A stretch of 64,000 nucleotides of DNA, taken from Lentilactobacillus fungorum (lineage in GTDB: Bacteria; Bacillota; Bacilli; Lactobacillales; Lactobacillaceae). Of the stretch, positions 44,126 through 52,999 are shown piece by piece. Under the pieces are notes generated by a model. That model was not told the origin of the DNA. It made no database searches and was given only the letters and a program-made list of their open reading frames with translations. The position numbers and the translations under genes are program-made. The stretch lies in assembly GCF_016860605.1 (NCBI RefSeq), contig NZ_BNJR01000016.1, forward strand, positions 186,001 to 250,000. The letters run 5' to 3'. Numbering within the stretch: the first letter of the stretch is position 1; each line of letters opens with the position of its first letter.

Positions 44126-46430
44126 TAAGAAAGATCAACACAATCAGATGAAGATGAAGCATCCAAATCAAGATGCCGATGACCATGAGATGGCCGATGA
44201 AATGAAGCGTTCGAAATTAGAAAAACCGGTTCATCATCAGGCTGACCAGATGCGCCAAGGTGGTATGGATATGAACCATGCTCATATGCAGATGCATTCG
44301 GAAATGAATATGTCCCATGACGGCCAAATGCAAACAAAAGATCATCACCAAATGCAGATGGCTCACCATGATATGCAGATGACCGGAATGGATCACTCAA
44401 TGAACATGGATGATAAGATGGACATGAGTAACGACATGATGATGCATGGCGGCTCGATGATGCATATGGGGAATTTGAAGCAAAAATTTTGGATTTCGGT
44501 TGTCTTGGCAATTCCAGTTTTGCTGTTAGCCCCCATTATGGGATTGAATGTTTCCCTACTAAACTTTAACGCGCCGCTTATTGAAGGGATCATCATTATT
44601 GCGTTTGATTCCGCCCTTTACTTTTATGGTGGCATGCCGTTTCTAAAGGGAGCTAAAGCAGAGATTCAAGATAAATCACCTGAAATGATGACTTTGGTAA
44701 CTCTTGGCATTTCTGTTTCTTATTTTTATAGTTTATACGCATTTATCGCAAATAATTTCTTGAGTCCAACTAACCACGTCATGGACTTCTCGTTTGAATT
44801 AGCCACCTTGATCCTGATTATGCTGTTGGGACATTGGTTGGAAATGAATGCATTAATGGGCGCCGGCGATGCTTTACAAAAGATGGCGGCACTGTTGCCT
44901 AAAACGGCTCATTTGGTAACCGAAAATGGTCAAACTAGAGATGTTAAGGTGTCAGACCTTCAAGTTGGCCAATCCTTTCAAGTTCGTTCGGGCGAAAGCA
45001 TTCCAGCCGATGGGACCATTACCGAGGGGCAGTCAACCGTCAACGAAGCGTTAGTGACCGGAGAATCTGCGGCAGTCGTTAAAAACGTTGGTGATCAGGT
45101 AATTGGTGGTGCCACTAATAACAATGGCACCCTGACTGTCAAAATTAGTGGTACGGGGGATTCCGGTTATTTGTCTCAAGTCATGAAGATGGTGCAAAGC
45201 GCCCAACAATCTAAATCTAAAGCGGAAGATAAAGCCGATCTAGTCGCCAAATATCTGTTTTACGCGGCCTTTCTGATTGGCATCGTGGCCTTCTTTGGCT
45301 GGCTGCCGCAAGGACTTGAAACGGCAATGACACGAATGGTGACGGTATTTGTGATTGCTTGTCCCCATGCACTGGGGTTGGCGATCCCCCTGGTCGTTTC
45401 ACGATCAACATCAATTGGTGCCCAAAATGGCCTATTGGTTCGTAATCGACAAGCCATTGAAGCCAGTCAGCACATTAGTCATGTGTTATTGGATAAAACG
45501 GGCACGTTAACGGAGGGCAAATTTACCGTTAACGCATTGATACCAGCCCATGATGTTGACGAAAAGACGTTACTCGGTCAATTGGCAGCTCTGGAAAGCA
45601 ACTCAACTCATCCGCTGGCCCAGGCAATTATTGCAAAAGCCCAGGAGGAGTCAATCACGTTTGCGGCGGCTGCCAACTCGAAAAACATCCCTGGAGTTGG
45701 AATTGCCGGGGACATTGACGGGCAAACTTATCTGATTGCTAATGGTAATTATTTGACCAAGCAAGGGATTGCGTTTGACCAGGCCGCCGCTGACCAGTGG
45801 GCTGAAAAAGGCAATTCGGTCAGTTTCTTACTACGCGATCAACAAGTTCGAGGGATGGTAGCTGAAGGTGACACTATCAAAGACAGTGCTAAAGCCTTAA
45901 TTAATGGGCTTAAGCAGCGTGGTATTACCCCGGTGATGCTAACTGGAGATAATCAAAAGGCGGCGGATCATGTTGCGGCTTTACTGGGCTTAAGTGACTT
46001 TCACGCTGGCTTATTGCCGAATGATAAACAAAAAATTGTGGCCGACTACCAAGCCAAAGGTAATCGGGTCATGATGGTTGGCGATGGTGTGAACGATGCG
46101 CCAAGCCTAGCTGCCGCTAATATTGGTGTCGCGATTGGTGCCGGCACTGATGTTGCCATTGATTCTGCCGATGTCATTTTGGTTAAATCAGAGCCGAGTG
46201 ATATTTTACACTTTTTGGACCTCGCCAAATTAACGAATCGTAAAATGGTTCAAAATCTTTGGTGGGGAGCTGGTTACAATATCGTGGCAATTCCGCTGGC
46301 TGCTGGAATCTTAGCCTTTGCAGGAATTGTTCTTGACCCAGCAGTGGGCGCTGCCGTGATGGCAATGTCAACGATTATTGTGGCGATCAACGCAATGGGT
46401 CTGACGGCAAAGAAGGTAACGACGGCCTAA
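44118..46430 (+). CDS. copB: Copper-exporting P-type ATPase CopB
   Basis: P1B-type pump of 770 residues. A Met/His-rich N-terminal segment of about 115 residues stands in place of the usual CxxC domain. Then membrane helices, TGES in the actuator domain, the transmembrane metal site CPH (in ACPHALGLAIPLV) that marks the CopB class, phosphorylation site DKTGTLTEG, and hinge GDGVNDAPS. AAGGAGG fits ATG 44118, nine bases away, better than 44112. Cotranscribed with copY under cop boxes. No copA or copZ is nearby. Confidence 0.93.
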   Translation: MANKKDQHNQMKMKHPNQDADDHEMADEMKRSKLEKPVHHQADQMRQGGMDMNHAHMQMHSEMNMSHDGQMQTKDHHQMQMAHHDMQMTGMDHSMNMDDKMDMSNDMMMHGGSMMHMGNLKQKFWISVVLAIPVLLLAPIMGLNVSLLNFNAPLIEGIIIIAFDSALYFYGGMPFLKGAKAEIQDKSPEMMTLVTLGISVSYFYSLYAFIANNFLSPTNHVMDFSFELATLILIMLLGHWLEMNALMGAGDALQKMAALLPKTAHLVTENGQTRDVKVSDLQVGQSFQVRSGESIPADGTITEGQSTVNEALVTGESAAVVKNVGDQVIGGATNNNGTLTVKISGTGDSGYLSQVMKMVQSAQQSKSKAEDKADLVAKYLFYAAFLIGIVAFFGWLPQGLETAMTRMVTVFVIACPHALGLAIPLVVSRSTSIGAQNGLLVRNRQAIEASQHISHVLLDKTGTLTEGKFTVNALIPAHDVDEKTLLGQLAALESNSTHPLAQAIIAKAQEESITFAAAANSKNIPGVGIAGDIDGQTYLIANGNYLTKQGIAFDQAAADQWAEKGNSVSFLLRDQQVRGMVAEGDTIKDSAKALINGLKQRGITPVMLTGDNQKAADHVAALLGLSDFHAGLLPNDKQKIVADYQAKGNRVMMVGDGVNDAPSLAAANIGVAIGAGTDVAIDSADVILVKSEPSDILHFLDLAKLTNRKMVQNLWWGAGYNIVAIPLAAGILAFAGIVLDPAVGAAVMAMSTIIVAINAMGLTAKKVTTA

Positions 46431-46434
46431 AAAA

Positions 46435-46551
46435 GTGAGCGAAGCAAAGCGGTTAGAAAGCGGAGCCTAAGGCGACTTGGCCGGAAATCCCGGGCTTGGA
46501 TTTTTGGGCAAGTGGCCTTAGGTGCAGCTTTCTGCTTTGCGCAGCTGTCCT
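46435..46551 (-). repeat. Structured repeat copy M
   Basis: Only complete copy that is not in front of a gene: it lies 4 bases behind copB and downstream of the convergent MFS gene. Outer arms AAAGC and GCTTT, inner arms CTTGGCC and GGGCAAG, tip ATCCCGGGCTTGGAT. A degraded second left end (gtaagtgaagcaaaag) follows at about 46559. Confidence 0.88.
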
Positions 46552-46704
46552 AGAAAAAGTAAGTGAAGCAAAAGCCCAAAAATTGGACGAGACTCCAAGG
46601 ATTAAATTATTTCGATCCTAGGCGGCCATTAACCATGTAATATTGCGGACAATTATGGACGCACAAAATCTGCGATCTGCTGTATCAAGAAATTGATCAC
46701 AATT

Positions 46705-46753
46705 TAAAGCGGGACTATAAAGTTGATGATTTTAACTTTATAGCCCCGCTTTA
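46705..46753. terminator. Terminator of the MFS gene
   Basis: Arms taaagcgggactataaagtt and aactttatagccccgcttta, nearly perfect over 20 bases, just past the stop at 46756. Confidence 0.88.
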
Positions 46754-46755
46754 AC

Positions 46756-48036
46756 TCAAGCATTTTCCTGCTTCTTGGAAGTCTGCTGTGACTGTTTCTT
46801 CAACTTTTGGTGCAAACGAACGTCATATAGTCTGGTGATAGGCATTAAGGTGGCGATGATTCCACAAACCGCGGCGCCAATCCCAGCAATGACAAATAAG
46901 CGTTCAATTCCAATGATGTCCGCCAATGGGCCGGCGAAGACTAAGCCAATTGGTCCCGCCAGGTTTAAGAGAGAATTTAGAACACCAAGGACCCGCCCCA
47001 ATTCTTTTGGCGGATAACTCTGCTGAATCATCGCCATCAAGAGGGTAGTGAAAAATGGGGTCGCGATTCCTTCAATCACGTTTAGCAGGGCGAACCATAA
47101 AAAGCCAGTTTGATTGCCCGGGAGAATCCCACTGATTCCAGTTGGAATGCCCACTAAGAAAAAGGCGATAATAACTGGTTTCATTCGGTTCTGCCACTTG
47201 CCAAAGACGCCAATAATTGCACCGCCAATAAACATGCCGCTAGAGTAAATGGCCTCAATCAGACCGGCTTGGCTGACGGTACCTTGGAAGTATTTCATCG
47301 TCATAAGTGGATACATGCTGGCTGCTGGCATGTAGGTGAGGGTAAATACCGCCCCAATCAACGTAATGTACCAAAGCCCCTTATTACCGGTTAGCTGTCG
47401 AATCCCCAATTTGGTGTTATGCAGTATTTCCATCGGCTGATCAATTTTTTCGTTATTGGGAATCTGAACCCAAACCAAAATGCAAATCCCGATGAAGGCG
47501 CCTAATACGTCGAGTAAAATTAAATATTGAATTGGGATAAGCGCAAATAAGAACGCGCCAAACGCCGGAGCGATAATCATATTGGCGGATTGAACCATCC
47601 CCAGCTGACCATTCATGCGGGTGAGTTCTTTGTCCGGGACCATGGTGGGCATGACTGATTGAATCGTTGGCATTTGAAAAGTTTGGGCACAGGAGCGCAT
47701 TAATAGGGAAATAAAAATCAGCCAGATTGGAAAAACGTGAAAAACCGTTGCCGAAACTGACAGGATGATCGCAAAACAGGCAGCGAATACATCAGGAAAA
47801 ATCAGTAAGCCCTTTTTGTTCCAGCGGTCAACTAACGGACCCACAAATGGGCTTAGAATAACCATTGGCAGCATGCCTAAAATGGTTGCGATGCTTAGAA
47901 TTGTAGCGGAGCCGGTCTTTTTAGTGAGATACCAGATAATTGCGTATTGGACAATCATACTGGTGATTCCAGTTAGGAACTGGCTAGCTAAAAACAAATA
48001 GATATTACGTCGCCAATGTGCTTGATTGACTTTCAT
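46756..48036 (-). CDS. MFS transporter, probable drug exporter
   Basis: Membrane transporter of 426 residues with 12 predicted helices, of the type that includes macrolide and multidrug exporters (NIYLFLASQFLTGITSMIVQ in helix 1, FVGPLVDRWNKKGLLIFPDV in loop 2-3, RSCAQTFQMPTIQSVMPTMV in helix 4, PKELGRVLGVLNSLLNLAGP in the second half). ATG 48036 follows GATGGGG; an upstream ATG at 48072 lacks a ribosome binding site. No regulator next to it. Substrate unknown. Confidence 0.83.
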   Translation of the reverse strand: MKVNQAHWRRNIYLFLASQFLTGITSMIVQYAIIWYLTKKTGSATILSIATILGMLPMVILSPFVGPLVDRWNKKGLLIFPDVFAACFAIILSVSATVFHVFPIWLIFISLLMRSCAQTFQMPTIQSVMPTMVPDKELTRMNGQLGMVQSANMIIAPAFGAFLFALIPIQYLILLDVLGAFIGICILVWVQIPNNEKIDQPMEILHNTKLGIRQLTGNKGLWYITLIGAVFTLTYMPAASMYPLMTMKYFQGTVSQAGLIEAIYSSGMFIGGAIIGVFGKWQNRMKPVIIAFFLVGIPTGISGILPGNQTGFLWFALLNVIEGIATPFFTTLLMAMIQQSYPPKELGRVLGVLNSLLNLAGPIGLVFAGPLADIIGIERLFVIAGIGAAVCGIIATLMPITRLYDVRLHQKLKKQSQQTSKKQENA

Positions 48037-48194
48037 TTTAATGTTACCCCATCTTCGTGAAAATTTATACAAGTCAATTCTAACGTAATTGCGATCAAAA
48101 TTGTTGATAAATCACTTCTTTTTCGCTGACTTTCCAAGGCAGGTATGATAAGCTTTGTCAGTATGTAAGAATGAACCAACAAAGGAGAAAAATA

Positions 48195-48779
48195 ATGACG
48201 TTACCTCAATTAGACTTAGAACATGCGAAGGGCCCCAAAGCAACAATTGTCACCAACCATGGTGAAATTGTGGTGCAGTTATTTCCGGAACAAGCCCCCA
48301 AAACCGTTGAGAACTTTGTTGCCTTAGCTGAAAAGGGCTACTATAACGGTGTTACTTTCCACCGGGTAATTCCTGATTTTATGATCCAAGGCGGCGATCC
48401 AACCGGAACTGGCGCTGGCGGCCAAAGCAGTTTTGGCGGCAATTTTGCTGACGAATTTTCGCCCGAGTTATTTAATATTAATGGCGCTTTATCAATGGCC
48501 AATGCAGGTCCTGATACGAACGGCAGCCAGTTCTTTATTGTAACGAATGAACACGTTGACGATGGCATGGTTCAGCAAATGAAAACAGCCGGTTATCCAG
48601 AAGCGATTATTGATGCGTATAAGAATGGTGGCACGCCATGGCTTGATTTTAGACACACGGTCTTTGGCCAAGTGATTAGTGGCATGGATGTTGTTAAAGC
48701 AATTAGCCAAGTTGATCGCAATGACGCTGATAAGCCAAAAGAAGATGTGGTAATGGAAACTGTAACAATTGAAAAATAA
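48195..48779 (+). CDS. Cyclophilin-type peptidyl-prolyl cis-trans isomerase
   Basis: Folding catalyst of 194 residues, cytoplasmic (no signal peptide). Cyclophilin motifs: [36 protein letters not shown] (Arg and Phe of the active site in [13 protein letters not shown]), [19 protein letters not shown], and the HTVFGQV end. An insertion of about 20 residues ([19 protein letters not shown]) is usual for lactobacillus homologues. ATG 48195 follows AAAGGAG. Perfect terminator hairpin downstream. Confidence 0.92.
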   Translation: MTLPQLDLEHAKGPKATIVTNHGEIVVQLFPEQAPKTVENFVALAEKGYYNGVTFHRVIPDFMIQGGDPTGTGAGGQSSFGGNFADEFSPELFNINGALSMANAGPDTNGSQFFIVTNEHVDDGMVQQMKTAGYPEAIIDAYKNGGTPWLDFRHTVFGQVISGMDVVKAISQVDRNDADKPKEDVVMETVTIEK

Positions 48780-48845
48780 CCTGCAGTTTAAGTAGTTGCA
48801 TTAACTCAATAATCCTAAGGTAACCTTGAAATTAATGAGGTTGTC

Positions 48846-48880
48846 AAAATGGCTCTCCTGACTATTGGGAGAGCCATTTT
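48846..48880 (+). terminator. Terminator of the cyclophilin gene
   Basis: Perfect arms aaaatggctctcc and ggagagccatttt with a 9-base loop. Confidence 0.85.
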
Positions 48881-48935
48881 GTGTCCATCTGTCCCTAATC
48901 GCGTTACGATAAGAACATGGAATGGGGGAAGTTTG

Positions 48936-50051
48936 ATGGCAAAATTTGATAAAGCATTCAGAAAAGAAGTTAACGAGGTCCATCCATATATTCAAGGAGA
49001 AACCGAGGCTGAGGTTAAACGGCGATACGGCTTAAAGGCAGTGATTAAGTTAGGCTCTAATGAAAATCCCTATGGCCCGTATTACCACGCCAAGCAGGCA
49101 ATGATTAGAAGCGTGACGACATCAAATCGTTATCCAGAAGACGATTTTATTCAAATGAAAGCAGTGATCGCCCAACATGTCGGCTTGCAGCCAGAAAACG
49201 TCGCGTTGGGAAGTGGCGCGGGTAACCTGATTGAAAATATTGCCAAGATGGTCTTGAATACTGGCGATGAAGTTTTGATTGCCAAGCAGTCGTATCGTTT
49301 GTATCGAGAAGCTTCTAAATTAATGGGGGCCAAAGTGATTGAAATTCCATTAACCAATCACTTTCAATTTGATTTGGACCAATTTGCTGCTAAAGTGACT
49401 AAGCAAACCAAATTAATTTGGTTATGCAATCCCAATAACCCAACGGCGACAGTGGTTAATGCCCAAGAGCTTCGACAATTCATTGACCAATTACCCGATC
49501 ACGTGTGGGTAGTGGTTGATGAAGCATACGCGGAGTTTGCCGACGAGGGGGCCATTCCAGATCTCACGAAATTGATTGGCAACAAACGCCTAGTTGTGCT
49601 GCGAACCTTTTCGAAATTCTATGGTTTGGCAGGGGCACGGCTGGCTTATCTGTTAGCGGCGCCGAAGGTCATCCAAGCTTACGATACTGTGACGGAACCG
49701 TTTAATACGAGCCGAATTGCGCTAGCAGGCGCCATTGCTTCGCTCCAGTTTGATCAGGCTCAGGCGCAATCAACGCTGGCAAAAATTCAAGGTGATCGCG
49801 AAGGGTTGATTGAGTCACTTGAAATCTTGGGATGCTCAGTAGCGCCTTCGCAAGCAAACTTTATCTTCGCCAAGCTGCCAGATGATGTGCCAAGTGCGAC
49901 CGAAATCTGTGAAGAACTCATGAAGCGCGGCGTGATCGTGCGTGATTGTACGCCATGGGGCTATCCAAATCATATTCGAATTACGATTGGCAAGCACGCT
50001 GAATTGGAACGTTTTTTGAACGTATTTGCCGAAACGTTAGCCCGGGAATAA
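48936..50051 (+). CDS. Histidinol-phosphate/aromatic aminotransferase (HisC-like)
   Basis: PLP-dependent class I/II aminotransferase of 371 residues. Features: LGSNENPYGP near residue 37, LGSGAGNLI, LCNPNNPTATVV, DEAYAEFAD, PLP lysine in RTFSKFYGLAGARLAYL, and the C-terminal arginine in PNHIRITIG. The longer frame overlaps the preceding terminator, so ATG 48936 with GGGGGAAG is the start. No other his genes are seen in the window, so it may act on aromatic amino acids rather than in histidine synthesis. Confidence 0.85.
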   Translation: MAKFDKAFRKEVNEVHPYIQGETEAEVKRRYGLKAVIKLGSNENPYGPYYHAKQAMIRSVTTSNRYPEDDFIQMKAVIAQHVGLQPENVALGSGAGNLIENIAKMVLNTGDEVLIAKQSYRLYREASKLMGAKVIEIPLTNHFQFDLDQFAAKVTKQTKLIWLCNPNNPTATVVNAQELRQFIDQLPDHVWVVVDEAYAEFADEGAIPDLTKLIGNKRLVVLRTFSKFYGLAGARLAYLLAAPKVIQAYDTVTEPFNTSRIALAGAIASLQFDQAQAQSTLAKIQGDREGLIESLEILGCSVAPSQANFIFAKLPDDVPSATEICEELMKRGVIVRDCTPWGYPNHIRITIGKHAELERFLNVFAETLARE

Positions 50052-50465
50052 CTAGAATCGGCTGAGCGGATAATCTTGCCAATCGGGATGGGGCTGATGA
50101 TTAATCTGGGCGTCACGAATATCTGTGTAGTATTGAAGTTTTCGGCGAATGTGCCGCTGATTGTCCCTCAACAAAACTAATTGGTCATCTATTCGTTGGC
50201 AGTGAGTTCGTAATAAATCGATGACGTCATTGAGGTCGTGGTCCTGATCTTCGTATTGAAATAAGGTTTGTAGGTCTTTTAAGGTCATGCCAGTATTTTT
50301 GAAACAACAAATGGCCGCTAGTCGGTCAAAATTGGTTTGGCTGTACGCCCGGTTTTTACCATTCCGGGCAACGTTAGGGAGTAGGCCGATTGCTTCGTAA
50401 TACCTTAAAGTAGGGATCGACAAATTAAATTTAGCAGCGGTTTGCGCGATTGTATAAGTTTTCAT
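50052..50465 (-). CDS. MerR family transcriptional regulator
   Basis: 137 residues. N-terminal MerR helix-turn-helix and wing (TYTIAQTAAKFNLSIPTLRY, YEAIGLLPNVARNGKNRAYS), CCFKNTGMTLKDLQTLFQYE, and a coiled-coil dimer helix to the end. No metal-binding cysteines at the C-terminus. Divergent from an aldo/keto reductase gene with a perfect 20-base palindrome between them. Close to the AdhR/YraB group that senses aldehydes or redox stress. AAGGAG precedes ATG 50465. Confidence 0.9.
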   Translation of the reverse strand: MKTYTIAQTAAKFNLSIPTLRYYEAIGLLPNVARNGKNRAYSQTNFDRLAAICCFKNTGMTLKDLQTLFQYEDQDHDLNDVIDLLRTHCQRIDDQLVLLRDNQRHIRRKLQYYTDIRDAQINHQPHPDWQDYPLSRF

Positions 50466-50487
50466 AGTAAGCTCCTTAAAGAATGGC

Positions 50488-50518
50488 TTTACCTCAAGTA
50501 TACTTGAGGTGCTAGGGT
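50488..50518 (+). promoter_or_regulatory. MerR-type promoter with 19-base spacer
   Basis: TTTACC (50488-50493) and TAGGGT (50513-50518) are separated by 19 bases, the long spacer typical of MerR-activated promoters. The perfect palindrome ACCTCAAGTATACTTGAGGT (50491-50510) fills the spacer. Confidence 0.75.
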
Positions 50519-50573
50519 AAGGTAAACAAGGACTGATTATCGTCCTTAGTGAATATGAGGAGGAGCAATTAAG

Positions 50574-51542
50574 ATGAACTATCGGCATTTAGGTAAACAA
50601 GGATTGCAAGTCAGCGAGTTGGCATTAGGAAGTTGGATGACGGATGTCAGCGAACCGGCTAAGCAGGATTTGGCGGCTCAAAGTATTCGATTAGCATACG
50701 AAAATGGGATTAACTTTTTTGATTGCGCGGATGCGTATAGTGGTGGTGCTGCGGAACAATTTCTTGGTAAAACACTCAAGCAGTTCCCCAGAAAAGAACT
50801 GGTTTTATCTAGTAAGGTCTTTTTCCCAACCGGTGATGGGGTAAACGATCGGGGGTTATCCCGCAAGCACATCATGGAATCCATCGACACATCGTTAACA
50901 AACATGCAGACAGATTACTTGGATTTGTATTTTTGTCATCGATTTGATCCCCAAACACCACTGGCAGAAACGTTGCAGGCCTTAAGTGATTTAGTGGACC
51001 AGGGCAAAGTTCTCTATTATGGCGTCAGTGAGTGGCGGCCGGTACAGATTTTAGAAGCGCAATTAATTATTCAAGAGCGTGGTTTGCATCCAATGGCAGT
51101 CGTTCAACCACAATACAATATGTTTGATCGCTACATTGAGCATGAATTGTTGGATGTTTGCGGTAAGCTTGGCCTGGGCGTGGTGCCATTTTCGCCGCTT
51201 TCCCAAGGCTTGCTGACGGGGAAATATCGTAAGGGTCACCAAATTCCAGCCGGCTCGCGAGCAACTTATCAGGGCCAGATTAAGGCGCTTTTAACAGCAG
51301 ATAATCTAGACAAGGTTGAAGCTTTAATTAAAATGGCCGCTGAATTGGGAACCGATCTATCAACGTTTGCGTTGGCTTGGGCATTAAGGGACCCGAGAAT
51401 TTCAAGTTTGATCACTGGCGCCAGTAAACCGGCCCAATTAAAAAACAACCTTAAAGCGATTGATCTAAATATTCCAGCTGAGTATTATCCGCGGATTGAC
51501 AAGTTATTTGGATTCAAGAAGTTTTCAAGAAAAATCGGCTAA
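50574..51542 (+). CDS. Aldo/keto reductase
   Basis: NADPH-dependent reductase of 322 residues, AKR superfamily, similar to Kv-beta/YghZ-type members. RHLGKQGLQVSELALGSW at the start, catalytic Asp/Tyr in FFDCADAYSGGAAEQFLG, Lys in LVLSSKVFFP, His in YFCHRFDP, and the late cofactor-binding ITGASKPAQLKNNLKAID. Probably reduces reactive aldehydes or ketones, controlled by the divergent MerR regulator. GAGGAGGAG before ATG. Strong terminator follows. Confidence 0.9.
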   Translation: MNYRHLGKQGLQVSELALGSWMTDVSEPAKQDLAAQSIRLAYENGINFFDCADAYSGGAAEQFLGKTLKQFPRKELVLSSKVFFPTGDGVNDRGLSRKHIMESIDTSLTNMQTDYLDLYFCHRFDPQTPLAETLQALSDLVDQGKVLYYGVSEWRPVQILEAQLIIQERGLHPMAVVQPQYNMFDRYIEHELLDVCGKLGLGVVPFSPLSQGLLTGKYRKGHQIPAGSRATYQGQIKALLTADNLDKVEALIKMAAELGTDLSTFALAWALRDPRISSLITGASKPAQLKNNLKAIDLNIPAEYYPRIDKLFGFKKFSRKIG

Positions 51543-51544
51543 CT

Positions 51545-51601
51545 AAAAAAACATCTTCAAAGTGTCGTTATCAAAAACTCACAGCTTTGAAGATGTTTTT
51601 T
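51545..51601. terminator. Convergent terminator
   Basis: Arms aaaaaacatcttcaaag and ctttgaagatgttttttgg between convergent genes ending at 51542 and 51627. Confidence 0.85.
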
Positions 51602-51626
51602 GGTGGCTTAAAATATTGCTGATTGA

Positions 51627-52100
51627 TTAGTCAAGCCCCAGGGCAGCCTTAATGGCCGGCTCAATTTTCTCCGGTTTAGTCGTTGGGGCAAACCGCGCAA
51701 GCACATTGCCGTCCTTGCCAATCAGGAACTTGGTATAGTTCCATTTGATTCGGCCGTGGCCAGCTGTTTTTTTGAGGTAGGTAAATAGGGGGTCTTCGCC
51801 GTCACCGTTGACTTTTACGTGGGTGGTCATTGGGAAGGTGACCCCGTAGTGTAATTTGCAATAGTCACTAGTTGCCTCATCACTATCAAGTTCTTGATGA
51901 AATTGGTTAGATGGTAGGCCAAGGACCTCTAAGCCTTGTTCATGATAATCTTTATACAATTTTTCCAAGCCTTCAAGCTGGGGAGCTAAGCCACATTTGC
52001 TGGCGGTGTTCACAATGAGGAGTACTTTTCCCTTGTATTGGTCAAAGTTAATGGGATTGCCGCTCATTTCAGTTTCGGTAAAATCGTAAATTGTTGCCAT
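51627..52100 (-). CDS. Glutathione peroxidase family protein
   Basis: Thiol peroxidase of 157 residues. IYDFTETEMSGNPINFDQYK, peroxidatic Cys in NTASKCGLAPQ (Cys rather than selenocysteine), Gln in LGLPSNQFHQE, and Trp in KWNYTKFLIGKDG. Second Cys in YCKLHYG could be resolving. ATG 52100 preceded by AAAGGAAG is preferred over 52109. Detoxifies peroxides, probably with thioredoxin. Monocistronic. Confidence 0.9.
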   Translation of the reverse strand: MATIYDFTETEMSGNPINFDQYKGKVLLIVNTASKCGLAPQLEGLEKLYKDYHEQGLEVLGLPSNQFHQELDSDEATSDYCKLHYGVTFPMTTHVKVNGDGEDPLFTYLKKTAGHGRIKWNYTKFLIGKDGNVLARFAPTTKPEKIEPAIKAALGLD

Positions 52101-52236
52101 TTTATGCACTTCCTTTAAGTTTGAAACATTTAAGAAATAGTTGAAATTTAGTCAAGTGATCGCCGATAAATCGATTGTGTACAATCATTAAACTGACTAT
52201 AGCACGGCATTGGGGGTAGCCGCAACTCTGAAATAA

Positions 52237-52270
52237 GAAAAAAAGACCTGAAGATTTCAGATCTTTTTTG
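52237..52270. terminator. Terminator behind the DUF4811 gene
   Basis: Arms aaagacctgaa and ttcagatcttt flanked by A and T runs. Confidence 0.8.
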
Positions 52271-52279
52271 GTAAAAGCA

Positions 52280-52999
52280 TTATTTAAGCTGGCTAATTAG
52301 TTGTTTAATAGCTTGAGCTTGGAACTGCGCTTGAGCTTGTTTGGCAATCTTAGCACGTTGGTTAGCTGTCATCGTTGGAGCTTTCTTCATGGCAGCCATC
52401 ACTTGCTTTTCGACAAAGGCCTTTCCAGCTGCTTTTAATTTAGCTTGATAAGTTTTGTCCGCCATTTTCTTTTGGAGCGCTTTGGCTTGCGTTGTTGAGA
52501 GAACTAGCCAGTTTTGATTGATGTAGAACGTATTCTTTTGTTTAATCAAATGATGACCTTCATCGGCAATTCCAAACCATAATTTAGCCGTGTTATCTTT
52601 GTATTGCCAACGGGTTGTCTTGGTAACGAGCCGTGATTGGCCACTGGTGCGGACAACCTTGTTGGAGGTATCGTCTTTAGCTCTTGTATGGGACTTTTTC
52701 TTGGTATCTGCCGATTTTTGATAGATGTAAACCTGCTTTTTATTAGCTGAGCCGACAGGTTGATACAAAATCATTTGCATCTGTTTAGACTGACCAACTG
52801 AATAAATTCGGCGACTCGTCGTTTGGGTAACTTGTTTCATACCGTAATGGTCGTGATCATTTTTAACAATGTAGAAGGTTGACAACACGGCCCCAATAAT
52901 GGCGATGGCCGTTAAAAGATTACTCCAGGTTTTATTCTCAATATAAACAAAGAAAACAAAGCCAAGGATGACACTGATTGAAAGAGCTGCTAATATCAT
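52280..52999 (-). CDS. DUF4811 domain-containing membrane-anchored protein
   Basis: 239 residues: two N-terminal membrane helices (ILAALSISVILGFVFFVYIE and LLTAIAIIGAVLSTFYIV), then a soluble domain with a basic, alanine-rich helical tail (KALQKKMADKTYQAKLKAAG, AKQAQAQFQAQAIKQL). Proteins of this kind are encoded directly behind DHA2 exporters in lactobacilli. Start codon overlaps the pump stop codon (TAATG), so the two are translationally coupled. Function unknown, probably assists the pump. Confidence 0.8.
   Translation of the reverse strand: MILAALSISVILGFVFFVYIENKTWSNLLTAIAIIGAVLSTFYIVKNDHDHYGMKQVTQTTSRRIYSVGQSKQMQMILYQPVGSANKKQVYIYQKSADTKKKSHTRAKDDTSNKVVRTSGQSRLVTKTTRWQYKDNTAKLWFGIADEGHHLIKQKNTFYINQNWLVLSTTQAKALQKKMADKTYQAKLKAAGKAFVEKQVMAAMKKAPTMTANQRAKIAKQAQAQFQAQAIKQLISQLK

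Noticed and set aside
2719-46551. Repeats as a CRISPR array or insertion sequence ends
   Set aside because: Copies are dispersed, 120-150 bases long and without regular spacers; no transposase gene lies near any copy.
46559-46704. Gene or second full repeat between copy M and the MFS terminator
   Set aside because: Only a short degenerate repeat end (gtaagtgaagcaaaag) is recognisable; the rest has no coding frame or pairing.
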